NCBI GenBank assembly: GCA_034189325.1
Contig: JAXHUM010000039.1
Span: 1 to 20,769 of the forward strand
DNA length: 20,769 bases
Source: JAXHUM01 sp034189325
GTDB taxonomy: Bacteria; Desulfobacterota; DSM-4660; Desulfatiglandales; Desulfatiglandaceae
Reading direction: 5' to 3'
Every line of letters starts with the position of its first letter. The stretch's first letter is position 1. Below are positions 1-7,895 of the stretch, piece after piece. A program made the translations under genes and the position numbers. The notes beneath the pieces were generated by a model. The model searched no databases and was not told the origin of the DNA. It saw only the letters and a program-made list of their open reading frames with translations.

Positions 1-44
1 GTGACCGGAAAACGGCTAAAAACGATGAGTCTTTTTTAAAAGTG

Positions 45-183
45 AGACCTTTGCAAAACGCCCCCTTTTGCCCAATTGCGGTTCAGGTTCACATTTTAAT
101 CCTCGAAATATTCAATATATTCCTCGGGTTAAAATTGTCGCCTTCCTTGCGCTTGAACAAAATTGAGCATTTTTCAAAGGTCT
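45..183 (+). mobile_element. MITE-like element, copy 1 (no transposase)
   Basis: A 139 bp non-autonomous element. Its left end is AGACCTTTGCAAAA (45-58) and its right end, TTTTCAAAGGTCT (171-183), is the inverted complement with one base missing. A second copy lies in the same orientation at 13959-14098. By eye the two differ at about eight positions, mostly substitutions plus one single-base indel. The interior is AT-rich and itself partly palindromic: ATTTTAATCC near 93 pairs imperfectly with GGTTAAAAT near 128, so the element could fold into a long imperfect hairpin. It encodes nothing credible; a 65-codon GTG reading frame runs out through its right end and looks accidental. No clean target-site duplication is obvious at this copy. 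The terminal repeats suggest mobilisation in trans by an IS transposase encoded elsewhere; the IS family cannot be named from the sequence alone. Confidence 0.8.
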
Positions 184-269
184 TTTTTCTTCTCCAACAT
201 ATACATTATGCATCTCTTCTTTCAATACTGAGAACCTGAAGTTCTTACTTAGCTGCTATCCAATCAGAC
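184..269 (+). other. Short leader between MITE copy 1 and the flippase gene
   Basis: This AT-rich stretch precedes the first gene of the envelope cluster. No convincing -35/-10 pair and no good ribosome-binding site were found. A small inverted repeat (AGAAC-5-GTTCT near 230-244) is too short to interpret. Transcription of the cluster may start upstream of the window or from a promoter that does not match the sigma70 consensus. Confidence 0.3.
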
Positions 270-1679
270 ATGAGTTATCTCTCGTCAAAACCGGGCAGTT
301 CAATCATTGCACTGCTCCAAAAGAAGATACCGAAAAACAGGGAAGACAAGTTACTCTTTAATCGTATTTTCAAAAATTTTTCAATCGGATTTATAGGGTC
401 TGTTTCTATCGCAATGATCGGAATTGGCCGGACTGTATTACTGACAAAATCGATTCCCATAGAGAATTTTGGGAAGATACTTATTATCCTTAATTTCTTC
501 ACGGTGTTATCCTCATTCTTTGGGTTGAGAGTTAATGATGTGCTCTATCGATTTTTGCCTCAGTTTGAGAAAGAACAGAATATAGGGGCATTGCGCGGTC
601 TGCTTTATTCGTGTCTTGGTCTCAGTCTTATTGTTGGCTTGTTAATTGGGATAGGGATCGTCATTTTGTCCCCTTGGATCTCCATTAGATTTTACAATGA
701 TGCTGCATTAACATGGCCATTCCGGATTTATAGCGTCGCTATGTTGGCTTATTGTTTTGATGGATTCAATACGGCTATTTTAAGATTATATGACCGTTTT
801 GTCTGCTTGTTAGTTCCCCAAGTTGTGGGTTCCGGTTTAACATTCCTGGTTATAATTGTCTATCTGCTCCTTCTAAAGGCAAGTAATTGCTGTGAGATAG
901 GATGGATAATTGCGGCATTTGCTGCCGGGGCATTTATTCAGTCTATAGTCCCATTTATTATTAGTATAAAGTTGATCGGGGAAAAACATGGTTGGAAATC
1001 GAAAGGAAATCCTCTTTTTGCCCTGCGGCCTTATAAACGGCTATTGGCTTCAAATTTATTTCACACCAATCTGGTCGGATACTTAAAGATCGCTTCAGAC
1101 AATGGTGGCGTTTTTTTATTGGGCGTATTATCTACGCCGATACAAGTCGCGTATTTTGGAATTGCCCAACAAATGATGGCGCCTCTCAAACTTATCAAAG
1201 TCAACATTCAAAATGCGATTACACCAGAAATAATGAGATTATGGTCACGAAAAGAGGTGACCCAATTGTACGCCCTGATCAATGGAGTCGTTCGCTCAAC
1301 CGCTATGTGGGGCGGGGTTGCTGTAGTCTTTATGGTCATTATTATAAAACCGCTTCTTCTAATTATAACAACTAGTGCCTATATCAGTGCGATTCCCACA
1401 GTCTGTCTAATGATTCTAGCCGGCTTTCTAAATTTTATATCGACAAGTTTTTATCCCTTGACAGTTGCAATGGATAAAATGCCCAGGAGAAATATGATTG
1501 TCGGATTAAGAATTTTCTATCTTGGAGCAGCTCTATTTATCGGTTTGAACTCCTTTTTGCTTGCAGCAGTCCACCTACTTGGAGTGATTTCCGTAAGGCT
1601 ATTTTCAGATCTGCCTTTGTTTTTAAGGTTACGTAGTATGTCGCAAACAGGGGAAGTTAAAACCATCCTTAATCAGTGA
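270..1679 (+). CDS. Wzx-like polysaccharide/oligosaccharide flippase
   Basis: The 469-residue protein is almost entirely hydrophobic helices separated by short basic loops, as expected for the MATE-like oligosaccharide flippases (MOP superfamily, Polysacc_synt type) that move undecaprenyl-diphosphate-linked glycans across the inner membrane. After a polar N-terminal stretch of about 35 residues, the first helix pair carries the family-like pattern GRTVLLTK...FGK near residues 52-67, followed by a VNDVLYRFLPQ segment near 87-97. Length is normal for the family. The ATG at 270 has no clear Shine-Dalgarno, so a slightly later start is possible. It is the first gene of the cluster and lies just after MITE copy 1. 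The glycan substrate cannot be deduced. No Wzy polymerase is seen nearby, so the complete pathway must have parts outside the window. Confidence 0.82.
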   Translation: MSYLSSKPGSSIIALLQKKIPKNREDKLLFNRIFKNFSIGFIGSVSIAMIGIGRTVLLTKSIPIENFGKILIILNFFTVLSSFFGLRVNDVLYRFLPQFEKEQNIGALRGLLYSCLGLSLIVGLLIGIGIVILSPWISIRFYNDAALTWPFRIYSVAMLAYCFDGFNTAILRLYDRFVCLLVPQVVGSGLTFLVIIVYLLLLKASNCCEIGWIIAAFAAGAFIQSIVPFIISIKLIGEKHGWKSKGNPLFALRPYKRLLASNLFHTNLVGYLKIASDNGGVFLLGVLSTPIQVAYFGIAQQMMAPLKLIKVNIQNAITPEIMRLWSRKEVTQLYALINGVVRSTAMWGGVAVVFMVIIIKPLLLIITTSAYISAIPTVCLMILAGFLNFISTSFYPLTVAMDKMPRRNMIVGLRIFYLGAALFIGLNSFLLAAVHLLGVISVRLFSDLPLFLRLRSMSQTGEVKTILNQ

Positions 1680-1716
1680 TTTTTGGTTCAGTGCTGTAAA
1701 TTCTCAAAAAAGTTCC

Positions 1717-1731
1717 GGCAGAAGGTCTGCC
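1717..1731 (+). other. Small perfect hairpin in the flippase/phosphohydrolase gap
   Basis: GGCAGA-AGG-TCTGCC is a perfect 6 bp stem with a 3-base loop in the 103 bp gap. No T-tract follows, so it is not an intrinsic terminator. It could be an mRNA-stability or pause element, or chance. Confidence 0.3.
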
Positions 1732-1782
1732 AGGGGGCATTCGGATTTTGAGCAGCTACGAATTCTTTGGGAGATATTATTA

Positions 1783-3228
1783 ATGCGATTGCTGGTCATC
1801 GGAATTGACGGCGGCACAAAAGAGATTATAGACGCAATGAATATGCCTTTCCTGCAGAATGTATTAGAAAGGGGAATTCTCCTTGACCTAGAGGAGGATT
1901 TATGGAGTCGTGGATGGGCTGAAATTCTAAATGGCAGGCATGGAAGAGATACTGGAGCATTTTACTATAAACCGGTTTTGGGCTCACCGGGAGACATTAC
2001 CTCTCACTTTGGAACTGAAAATCACGAACAATATGGACTCGATCCTCTATGGAAGAAGATTAACAGAGGTGGACACAGGGTGGGATTCATGAATGTGCCG
2101 ACGACCATGCCTGCACCAAAAGTTGATGGCTTTTTTATCTCTGGAGCTGGGGCAGGGTTTAACCCGAAAAGTGGTCTTCAACCTCTCGCCTGCTATCCGA
2201 ATGAGACATTTAATCATCTTCTCAAAATCGGTTACCCGTGGCAGGTTAGATTTATGGCCTCAGGGATCAAGGAAATTGAAGATTTCGTAAAAGCTCTCGA
2301 AGATTCTATTATTAAAAGATGTCAGGCTTTCTCCTCTTTCTGCGATACATTTAGCCCTGATTTTGGATTTTTGACCCATACAGAGAATACCCCGATTCAA
2401 AATGTCGCGATGGTTGAAGTCAGGGATATGATAAAAGAAAATGGTATCCCTCGGACATTTTTCCAAGAGAAGATTCTAAGCTTCTATTCCCATCTGGACG
2501 ATTGCATTCGGTCTACCGTCGAGAGTATCCAACCGGAAAATTTAATTGTTGTCTCTGATCATGGGGCTTCTCCGCGTCTAGCGTCTATAAACCTGAATCA
2601 TTTCCTAAGAGATATTGATTTGCAAAAAAAAAGGGACATATCGATTTCCGCCGGGAAAAAAATATTTAGAAAAACAGGACAGTTCTTACCCAAATACATA
2701 AAACAGGGAATCAAGCGCTCTGCCCCCGGCGCGGTTAATGAACTCTATAAGCCGAATATTAACTGGTCCAAAACGCGTGCCTTCAGTAAGCGTTATATTC
2801 CGGGATTTTATATCAACGATCAAAAGAGATTTAAGGGGATTGTGGAAAGCGACGAAGAGATCAATGATTTGTCCCAATTAATCGTTAAGGCATTTAACGA
2901 TAGCGAAGTTGGTCATGAATACAGTCTTCACGCTCGCCTGTATCGTAGTGAGTACCTTGCCTCACGATTTAATTTTCTACTGCCTGATGTCTGGGTTGAC
3001 AGTGATGATTCCGTATTTTTTGAAGAGAATGGCCCCTTTTTAGAGGTAAATGAAGACTATCGGTTAATAAAGTCTTTATATCAAGTGAACCGCGACCTTT
3101 TTACAGGTATAAAAGGGAGAAAACCGTTGGCCTGTATAGACAGAAATCTGAAGAATTGCATCGATCCGAACGATTCATCTGACTTGACACAAATATATCA
3201 AATCATCAGTAGAGCGATGCAACGTTGA
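1783..3228 (+). CDS. Alkaline-phosphatase-superfamily protein (type I phosphodiesterase/phosphohydrolase-like), possibly altered metal site
   Basis: A 481-residue cytoplasmic-looking protein with no signal peptide. It follows the pattern of bacterial and archaeal predicted AP-superfamily phosphohydrolases: an opening IGIDGG with metal-ligand Asp9, a segment of the form LW..I...G.RVGFMNVPTTMP (89-110) ending in FFISG, and VVSDHGA with Asp259/His260, followed by an N-L-N-x-F-L stretch. The pattern usually written TETDxVQH, whose Asp and His bind the second metal, reads TENTPIQN at 200-207, so both ligands appear replaced. The nucleophile region (SRGWAEILNG, 42-51) is also imperfect. It may act on a nucleotide sugar, lipid-linked sugar or phospho-substituent of the glycan, or be a non-catalytic relative. 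A GGGAG ribosome site lies about 10 bases before the ATG. Its stop overlaps the next gene's start. Confidence 0.72.
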   Translation: MRLLVIGIDGGTKEIIDAMNMPFLQNVLERGILLDLEEDLWSRGWAEILNGRHGRDTGAFYYKPVLGSPGDITSHFGTENHEQYGLDPLWKKINRGGHRVGFMNVPTTMPAPKVDGFFISGAGAGFNPKSGLQPLACYPNETFNHLLKIGYPWQVRFMASGIKEIEDFVKALEDSIIKRCQAFSSFCDTFSPDFGFLTHTENTPIQNVAMVEVRDMIKENGIPRTFFQEKILSFYSHLDDCIRSTVESIQPENLIVVSDHGASPRLASINLNHFLRDIDLQKKRDISISAGKKIFRKTGQFLPKYIKQGIKRSAPGAVNELYKPNINWSKTRAFSKRYIPGFYINDQKRFKGIVESDEEINDLSQLIVKAFNDSEVGHEYSLHARLYRSEYLASRFNFLLPDVWVDSDDSVFFEENGPFLEVNEDYRLIKSLYQVNRDLFTGIKGRKPLACIDRNLKNCIDPNDSSDLTQIYQIISRAMQR

Positions 3229-4355
3229 GAGTAGGGATTCTGACATACCACCGGACAGTGAATGAGGGCTCGATAATGCAGGCATATTGCCTGCAAAAAT
3301 TGCTGCAATCATTAAGGCCGGAGGCACGTATTGAGGTAATTGACTGCAGATCTTCAAAAATTGAGAAAAAGGAGTTTCTGAAGTGTTTTATCCGTCGTCC
3401 TCCATTTATAAATATGTGGCAGTGGAACAAGCGAGCAAAATTGCGATCATTCCTTCGGTCCCACATGATACTGTCTCCAAAGGCATGTGTAACGGATACA
3501 ATACAAAAGGCCATCCGATTTATATCGGACCGAAAGTACGACGCGATTGTCGTCGGTAGCGATACGGTATGGAGAATTAGAGCCGAAAACGGCGAGGTTG
3601 TTGTCCCGAGTCTGTACTATCTCCCGGGTATTCATGCCTCACGGAAAGTCGCATTCGCTGCCTCTTTGGATATGACCGACGGTGCCTTATTAAGTGAATC
3701 AAGGAAACATCTACTATCCAGTCTGATTCGTGATTTTGACTTTGTTTCTGTTAGAGATGAGATGAGCATGAGATATCTCAAAGAATTTGGCCTTGATGGC
3801 AAGGGACTGTTTTTCATGCCTGATCCAACAGTGCTTTGGGATTTTTCTTCTATAGTCCAAACACCGAAAGACTTCTTTCATGATTCTAGACTGGCGGGAG
3901 TGGCTGTGCCGGATGAGTTGATGAGAAAAAGATTGACGGAGATCCTTCAAAAGAAGAACTATCGCGTGGTGAATTTCCTTGGCTCCCCAGTTGAAGGACA
4001 GGTACCCATTCCCCAACATTATACTCTTCAAAAACGGCTTGGGGTTTATCGCCTTTTGAGGATAATGGTCACGGATCGTTTTCACAGCAGTATCTTTACT
4101 TTTAAGCTGGGAGGCGTGCCTGTTATTCTGTTGGAAAATGCTGATAAGTATCCTGCCGATGTCATGAGCAAAGGAAGAGATCTGTTCCATAGATTGGGAA
4201 TAGAATGGTCTGTATGCCGGTATTCAAAGGAAAACTTTGAGATCAAGATGATTGATAAAATGCTCAATGATTGGGAAAGAATAAAACCGGATATTGAAAG
4301 TGGGTTGAGCCGGCTTAAGCTCGATGCCGCTGCCTATTTAGATAAAATTATTTGA
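3225..4355 (+). CDS. Polysaccharide pyruvyl transferase family protein
   Basis: This 376-residue protein resembles the polysaccharide pyruvyl transferases (PF04230 type), which add a pyruvate ketal from phosphoenolpyruvate to sugars of surface polymers. Visible features are the N-terminal strand VGILTYHRTVNEGSIMQAY (residues 3-21), the AIVVGSDTVWRI segment near 105-116, a YYLPG and AFAASL stretch near 130-145, a FVSVRDEMS segment near 170, a MPDPTVLW segment near 200, and a TDRFHS motif near 282-287. The start is a TTG at 3225 that overlaps the upstream TGA stop, implying translational coupling. No later start would preserve the first beta strand. No clear Shine-Dalgarno is present. Some family members act on other glycans or only resemble the enzyme, so the acceptor sugar is unknown. 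Confidence 0.8.
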   Translation: MRVGILTYHRTVNEGSIMQAYCLQKLLQSLRPEARIEVIDCRSSKIEKKEFLKCFIRRPPFINMWQWNKRAKLRSFLRSHMILSPKACVTDTIQKAIRFISDRKYDAIVVGSDTVWRIRAENGEVVVPSLYYLPGIHASRKVAFAASLDMTDGALLSESRKHLLSSLIRDFDFVSVRDEMSMRYLKEFGLDGKGLFFMPDPTVLWDFSSIVQTPKDFFHDSRLAGVAVPDELMRKRLTEILQKKNYRVVNFLGSPVEGQVPIPQHYTLQKRLGVYRLLRIMVTDRFHSSIFTFKLGGVPVILLENADKYPADVMSKGRDLFHRLGIEWSVCRYSKENFEIKMIDKMLNDWERIKPDIESGLSRLKLDAAAYLDKII

Positions 4356-4396
4356 CCAATGCCACATCCATCCATGTCTATCGATAATTCCTGCTT

Positions 4397-5491
4397 ATGC
4401 GACTAAGTTTAGTTATATCCTCCCTTTCATGTGGAGGGGCACAAAAAGTGATATCTCTCATGGCGAATTATTGGGTGAAACGAGGTTGGGAGATAAACTT
4501 AATTACATTTGATGATGGCAGCAATCCACCCCACTACCATCTAGATACTTCGGTTTTAGATACTTCATTAGGAATCGCCGGAGACTCTTCAACTTTACAG
4601 GAAAGGTTAATAAACAATATCAAGCGAATTCACATATTACGTCGTACCCTCACCCGGATTAAACCACACGCTGTAATCAGTTTTCTCGATACTACAAACA
4701 TCATCACCCTATTAGCTCTGGCAGGGACCCGAATTCCGAGAATTGTATCAGAGCGAAACGATCCGTTTAACACCAATATTGGAAAGATATGGAATAGACT
4801 GAGGATGCTTACATATCTGTCCGCTGATGCTGTTGTGGTCCAAGCCATAGAATTCGAAAAGTTTTTCCCGAGCATGATATCGGAAAAGGTCCGGGTCATC
4901 CACAATCCTGTTTTAATCGCCAAACATTATCCCATATCAACAGGTGAAGGCATTATTAATAAACCTGCTATTGTATCTGTTGGTAAGTTGCATAGACAAA
5001 AAGGTTTTGACTTATTAATAAAAGCCTTTTCAAAAATACATAAAAAACATCCTGAATGGTCAGTGATTATTCTGGGTGAAGGTGAATGCAGATTAGAACT
5101 TGAAAATTTGCGGAATTCGCTAGGTCTTGAGAATAAGATCCTTTTTCTTGGAAAAGTTGCCAGACCGGAACCCTATTTGGATCAAGGCGATATATTTGTT
5201 CTCCCCTCAAGATATGAGGGCTTTTCCAATGCCCTTTGTGAAGCTATGGCCTGCGGCAAAGCTGTTATTGCCACTGATTGCCCTGGAAATAGGGAGATAA
5301 TAAGGGATGGAAAAGACGGCCTCCTTGTTCCCAGGGGAAGTGTTTCGGCCCTTTCCGAGGCCATCGATACCCTGATACTTGACTCAAAGAAACGCCAAAT
5401 GCTTTCTTCAAAAGCGGCGGACATTGTCAACCGATTCGGAATTGATAAAATAATGGCCCAATGGAGTCAGCTCCTAATTCGTGTTCGGTAA
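4397..5491 (+). CDS. Family 4 glycosyltransferase (GT-B fold), first of three
   Basis: A 364-residue GT4-type retaining glycosyltransferase. The N-terminal half starts with SLSCGGAQKV, the acceptor-side glycine-rich loop. The C-terminal half has VGKLHRQKGFDLLI near residue 195-208, ILGEGECR near 221-228, a PSRYEGFSNALCEAMACG block near 272-289 that contains the E-x7-E nucleotide-sugar signature, and TDCPGNREII just after it. The overall pattern is close to PglH-like and GalNAc/hexosyl transferases acting on undecaprenyl-linked acceptors. It should work at the cytoplasmic face of the inner membrane on the growing lipid-linked glycan. The donor sugar cannot be assigned. The ATG follows the preceding gene by 41 bases without a visible ribosome-binding site. 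The coding sequence is AT-rich. Confidence 0.88.
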   Translation: MRLSLVISSLSCGGAQKVISLMANYWVKRGWEINLITFDDGSNPPHYHLDTSVLDTSLGIAGDSSTLQERLINNIKRIHILRRTLTRIKPHAVISFLDTTNIITLLALAGTRIPRIVSERNDPFNTNIGKIWNRLRMLTYLSADAVVVQAIEFEKFFPSMISEKVRVIHNPVLIAKHYPISTGEGIINKPAIVSVGKLHRQKGFDLLIKAFSKIHKKHPEWSVIILGEGECRLELENLRNSLGLENKILFLGKVARPEPYLDQGDIFVLPSRYEGFSNALCEAMACGKAVIATDCPGNREIIRDGKDGLLVPRGSVSALSEAIDTLILDSKKRQMLSSKAADIVNRFGIDKIMAQWSQLLIRVR

Positions 5492-5548
5492 CGTCTCACT
5501 ATAAAGGAGTAATGATTCCTGCCCAAGTAAGGGGTATTAAAAAGAGTT

Positions 5549-6643
5549 GTGAAACAAAGAATAGTAATGGTATTACCGTCAGCCCGGGCTGGTGGAGCAG
5601 AGAGGGTATTTGTCAACCTGCTTCAGAGATTAAGCAGGGATATTTTTGAACTCCATCTCATTCTTATTGAGAGTTCAGGTGCCTACCTGGATATGCTCCC
5701 ACCTGATGTGCAAATCCACGTATTGGGCTATAACCGTGTTGGAAGAGCATTGGTGAAACTTGCCGTTGTTTTAAGAAGACTCAAACCGCATGTTGTGATG
5801 TCAAGCATCGGCCACTTGAACCTGGCCCTACTATCAATCCGACCCTTTCTTCATAAGAAAACAAAAGTCATTGTCAGAGAGAGCAACATGCCTTCCATGT
5901 CTTTTGCGACTGGTGCAAAGTTTGCTTTTTTTAGATTGCTTTATCCCCTTCTGTATTCCAGAGCGGACAGGATTATATGCCCGGGGATTGCAATCAAGAA
6001 TGAATTGGAAAATATATTTCGAATCAGCAAAGAAAAGATGCAAACCATACCGAATCCGGTGTTGTTAGAAAATGTGCGGTCTCAAACAGCTCACCATCTC
6101 AATCCTTTCAATCAAGACGGCATTCATTTGGTGGCTGCTGGGTCTTTGACAAGACAAAAGGGGTTTGATCTGCTGATCATTGCAATGGAGAAATTAGCAG
6201 AAATTAGGCCCGGTCTGCATTTAACGATTATCGGTGAGGGCCCTGAAAGAGATGAATTGAGGCATCGGATTTGTGCTTCAAAGTTGGAGGATTCAATAAC
6301 TCTTGCCGGATTTCAAGAGAACCCCTACGCATTTTTCTATCATGCTGACCTGTTTGTTCTGTCTTCCCGGTGGGAAGGCCTGCCTAATGTCGTCTTGGAA
6401 TCTCTTGCATGCGGAACACCTGTGGTAGCCTTTGATTGTCCCGGCAGTGTCAGGGAGATATTTGATGATCGCTCGCAAGGCATCCTTGTCCCAGCAGAAG
6501 ATGTAGAGGCGCTGGCTGGAGCCATAGATCAATTTCTTGCAAAAAGAAATGGCAGCCATGAAAACACCCTTTTACCGGAAAGATTTGATGTGAAATCGGT
6601 CCTAGCCAAATATCAGGATATTTTGATTGAGTGTTGCAGATGA
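5549..6643 (+). CDS. Family 4 glycosyltransferase (GT-B fold), second of three
   Basis: A 364-residue GT4 enzyme. It opens with a beta strand and glycine-rich loop (RIVMVLPSARAGGAERVF), so the GTG at 5549 is preferred over the ATG six codons later, which would cut the first strand. The donor-binding half shows AAGSLTRQKGFDLLI near 194-208, IIGEGPERDEL near 222-232, SSRWEGLPNVVLESLACG near 271-288 with the E-x7-E signature, and DCPGSVREI immediately after. It is the same length as the gene before it and similar in layout, but the sequences differ clearly, so they probably add different sugars or make different linkages rather than being a recent tandem copy. It starts 57 bases after the upstream stop. 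Its own stop overlaps the next gene's ATG. Confidence 0.88.
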   Translation: MKQRIVMVLPSARAGGAERVFVNLLQRLSRDIFELHLILIESSGAYLDMLPPDVQIHVLGYNRVGRALVKLAVVLRRLKPHVVMSSIGHLNLALLSIRPFLHKKTKVIVRESNMPSMSFATGAKFAFFRLLYPLLYSRADRIICPGIAIKNELENIFRISKEKMQTIPNPVLLENVRSQTAHHLNPFNQDGIHLVAAGSLTRQKGFDLLIIAMEKLAEIRPGLHLTIIGEGPERDELRHRICASKLEDSITLAGFQENPYAFFYHADLFVLSSRWEGLPNVVLESLACGTPVVAFDCPGSVREIFDDRSQGILVPAEDVEALAGAIDQFLAKRNGSHENTLLPERFDVKSVLAKYQDILIECCR

Positions 6644-7830
6644 GTAGGGACAAGCCTATTCATATCATGCATATGATCACAACATTGAACATCGGGGGTG
6701 CAGAAAAGACTCTTTTTAATCTCTTATCCTCCATGGATAAGTCATTTTTTTTGAACAGTGTGATCAGCCTGACGGATATTGGCTCTGTTGGTCAAGAAAT
6801 GATGAAAAAAGGAATTCCTGTCTATTCGTTAAATATGCCGAACGGGCGGTTAACCTTTACCGGAATGGCTATGCTGTGGAGATTACTTAGCACGATAAGG
6901 CCTGTTATTTTACAGACATGGCTTTATCATTCCGATTTGTTGGGATTGATCTTTGGGAGGCTTTCAGGAATAAAGAACATCTGTTGGAATATCCGATGCA
7001 GCTACATGAAATTGGACGATTATCGCGTTTCAACAAGGTGGGTTTTCAAGCTCTGTTCTATCCTATCATCTATTCCCAAGGTTGTGGTCACAAATTCGTT
7101 GGAAGCGCGTCAGTTCCACCGCGATTCAGGTTATAGGCCTAATCAATGGAAAGTTATCCCAAATGGGTTTGATCTCAATCAATTCAAACCTGATGTGCAA
7201 ACAAAAGCCTCCTTTATTTCAGAGTTAATTGAGGATAGTTCCTTCTGGAAGGACAAAAGGGAAACGGAACGAGGGAAGTGTCTGGCACCGATCTCTATCG
7301 GCTTTGTCGCTCGATGTGACCCGATGAAAGACCACTCTACCTTTTTTAAAGCCGCTTTCTTGTTACTTCAAGAAAATAAAGATGTCTGTTTTATCCTGGC
7401 CGGAAAAGGTATAACCGAAGAAAACAATAAGCTTCTAGCCCTTATTCAAGACAACCAAATGGATCATTTTCGGCTCTTGGGAGAAAGGAGCGATATCCCG
7501 AAAGTCACTGCAGCCTTGGATATTGCGTGCTCAGTATCTCATGGCGAAGGTTTCCCCAATACCATCGGTGAGGCCATGGCGTGCGGTGTGCCTTGCGTGG
7601 TAACCGATGTGGGTGACTCGGCCATGATTGTCGGGGGCACGGGCCGTGTGGTGCCTCCCAGGAACCCTGAGGCCCTGGCTGCCGCTTGGAAGGCCCTGAT
7701 TGATCTGGGTGAAGAGGGAAGAAGCGCATTGGGGGAGGCGGCGAGGCGTCGTATACAAGAGCATTTTGAACTGTCTCGAATTGTCGGACAATATGAACGA
7801 CTCTATAGGTCCCTTGTAGGAAAAGACTAA
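6640..7830 (+). CDS. Family 4 glycosyltransferase (GT-B fold), third of three
   Basis: A 396-residue GT4 enzyme. The chosen ATG at 6640 makes an ATGA overlap with the upstream stop; a GTG three codons earlier (6631) is possible but less typical. The N-terminal part has TLNIGGAEKTLFNLL (residues 11-25) and a LQTWLYHSDLLG segment near 88-99, common in this group. The C-terminal part has SIGFVARCDPMKDHSTFFKAA, a FILAGKGI segment near 252, SHGEGFPNTIGEAMACG near 301-317 with the E-x7-E pair, and a VGGTGRVVPPRNPEALAAAW tail. An insertion around 190-215, rich in charged residues, separates the two domains. Base composition changes inside the gene: the last approximately 110 codons are much GC-richer (about 70% in 7621-7680) than the rest, which suggests recombination within it. 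Confidence 0.88.
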   Translation: MSRDKPIHIMHMITTLNIGGAEKTLFNLLSSMDKSFFLNSVISLTDIGSVGQEMMKKGIPVYSLNMPNGRLTFTGMAMLWRLLSTIRPVILQTWLYHSDLLGLIFGRLSGIKNICWNIRCSYMKLDDYRVSTRWVFKLCSILSSIPKVVVTNSLEARQFHRDSGYRPNQWKVIPNGFDLNQFKPDVQTKASFISELIEDSSFWKDKRETERGKCLAPISIGFVARCDPMKDHSTFFKAAFLLLQENKDVCFILAGKGITEENNKLLALIQDNQMDHFRLLGERSDIPKVTAALDIACSVSHGEGFPNTIGEAMACGVPCVVTDVGDSAMIVGGTGRVVPPRNPEALAAAWKALIDLGEEGRSALGEAARRRIQEHFELSRIVGQYERLYRSLVGKD

Positions 7831-7857
7831 CCTCTCAGAAACTCCCGTGAGAGAGGT
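7830..7857 (+). other. Intergenic hairpin before the asnB-type gene
   Basis: ACCTCTC (7830-7836) pairs perfectly with GAGAGGT (7851-7857) across a 14-base loop; an alternative pairing uses CTCTCA and TGAGAG. It sits in the 65 bp gap between the third glycosyltransferase and the amidotransferase, has no T-tract, and so is not a classical terminator. It could mark a processing or attenuation point in a long polycistronic mRNA. Confidence 0.3.
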
Positions 7858-7895
7858 CAACGGGGAATTCTGAAATGTAGCGGAAAAGGAGCGTA

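Noticed and set aside
1..44. Possible 3' end of an upstream gene or terminator
   Set aside because: Too short to judge; the T-run at 32-37 has no convincing preceding hairpin.
42..239. 65-codon GTG reading frame across MITE copy 1
   Set aside because: It starts before the left terminal repeat and runs through the non-coding element, has no ribosome-binding site, and the matching frame in copy 2 is broken by the single-base indel.
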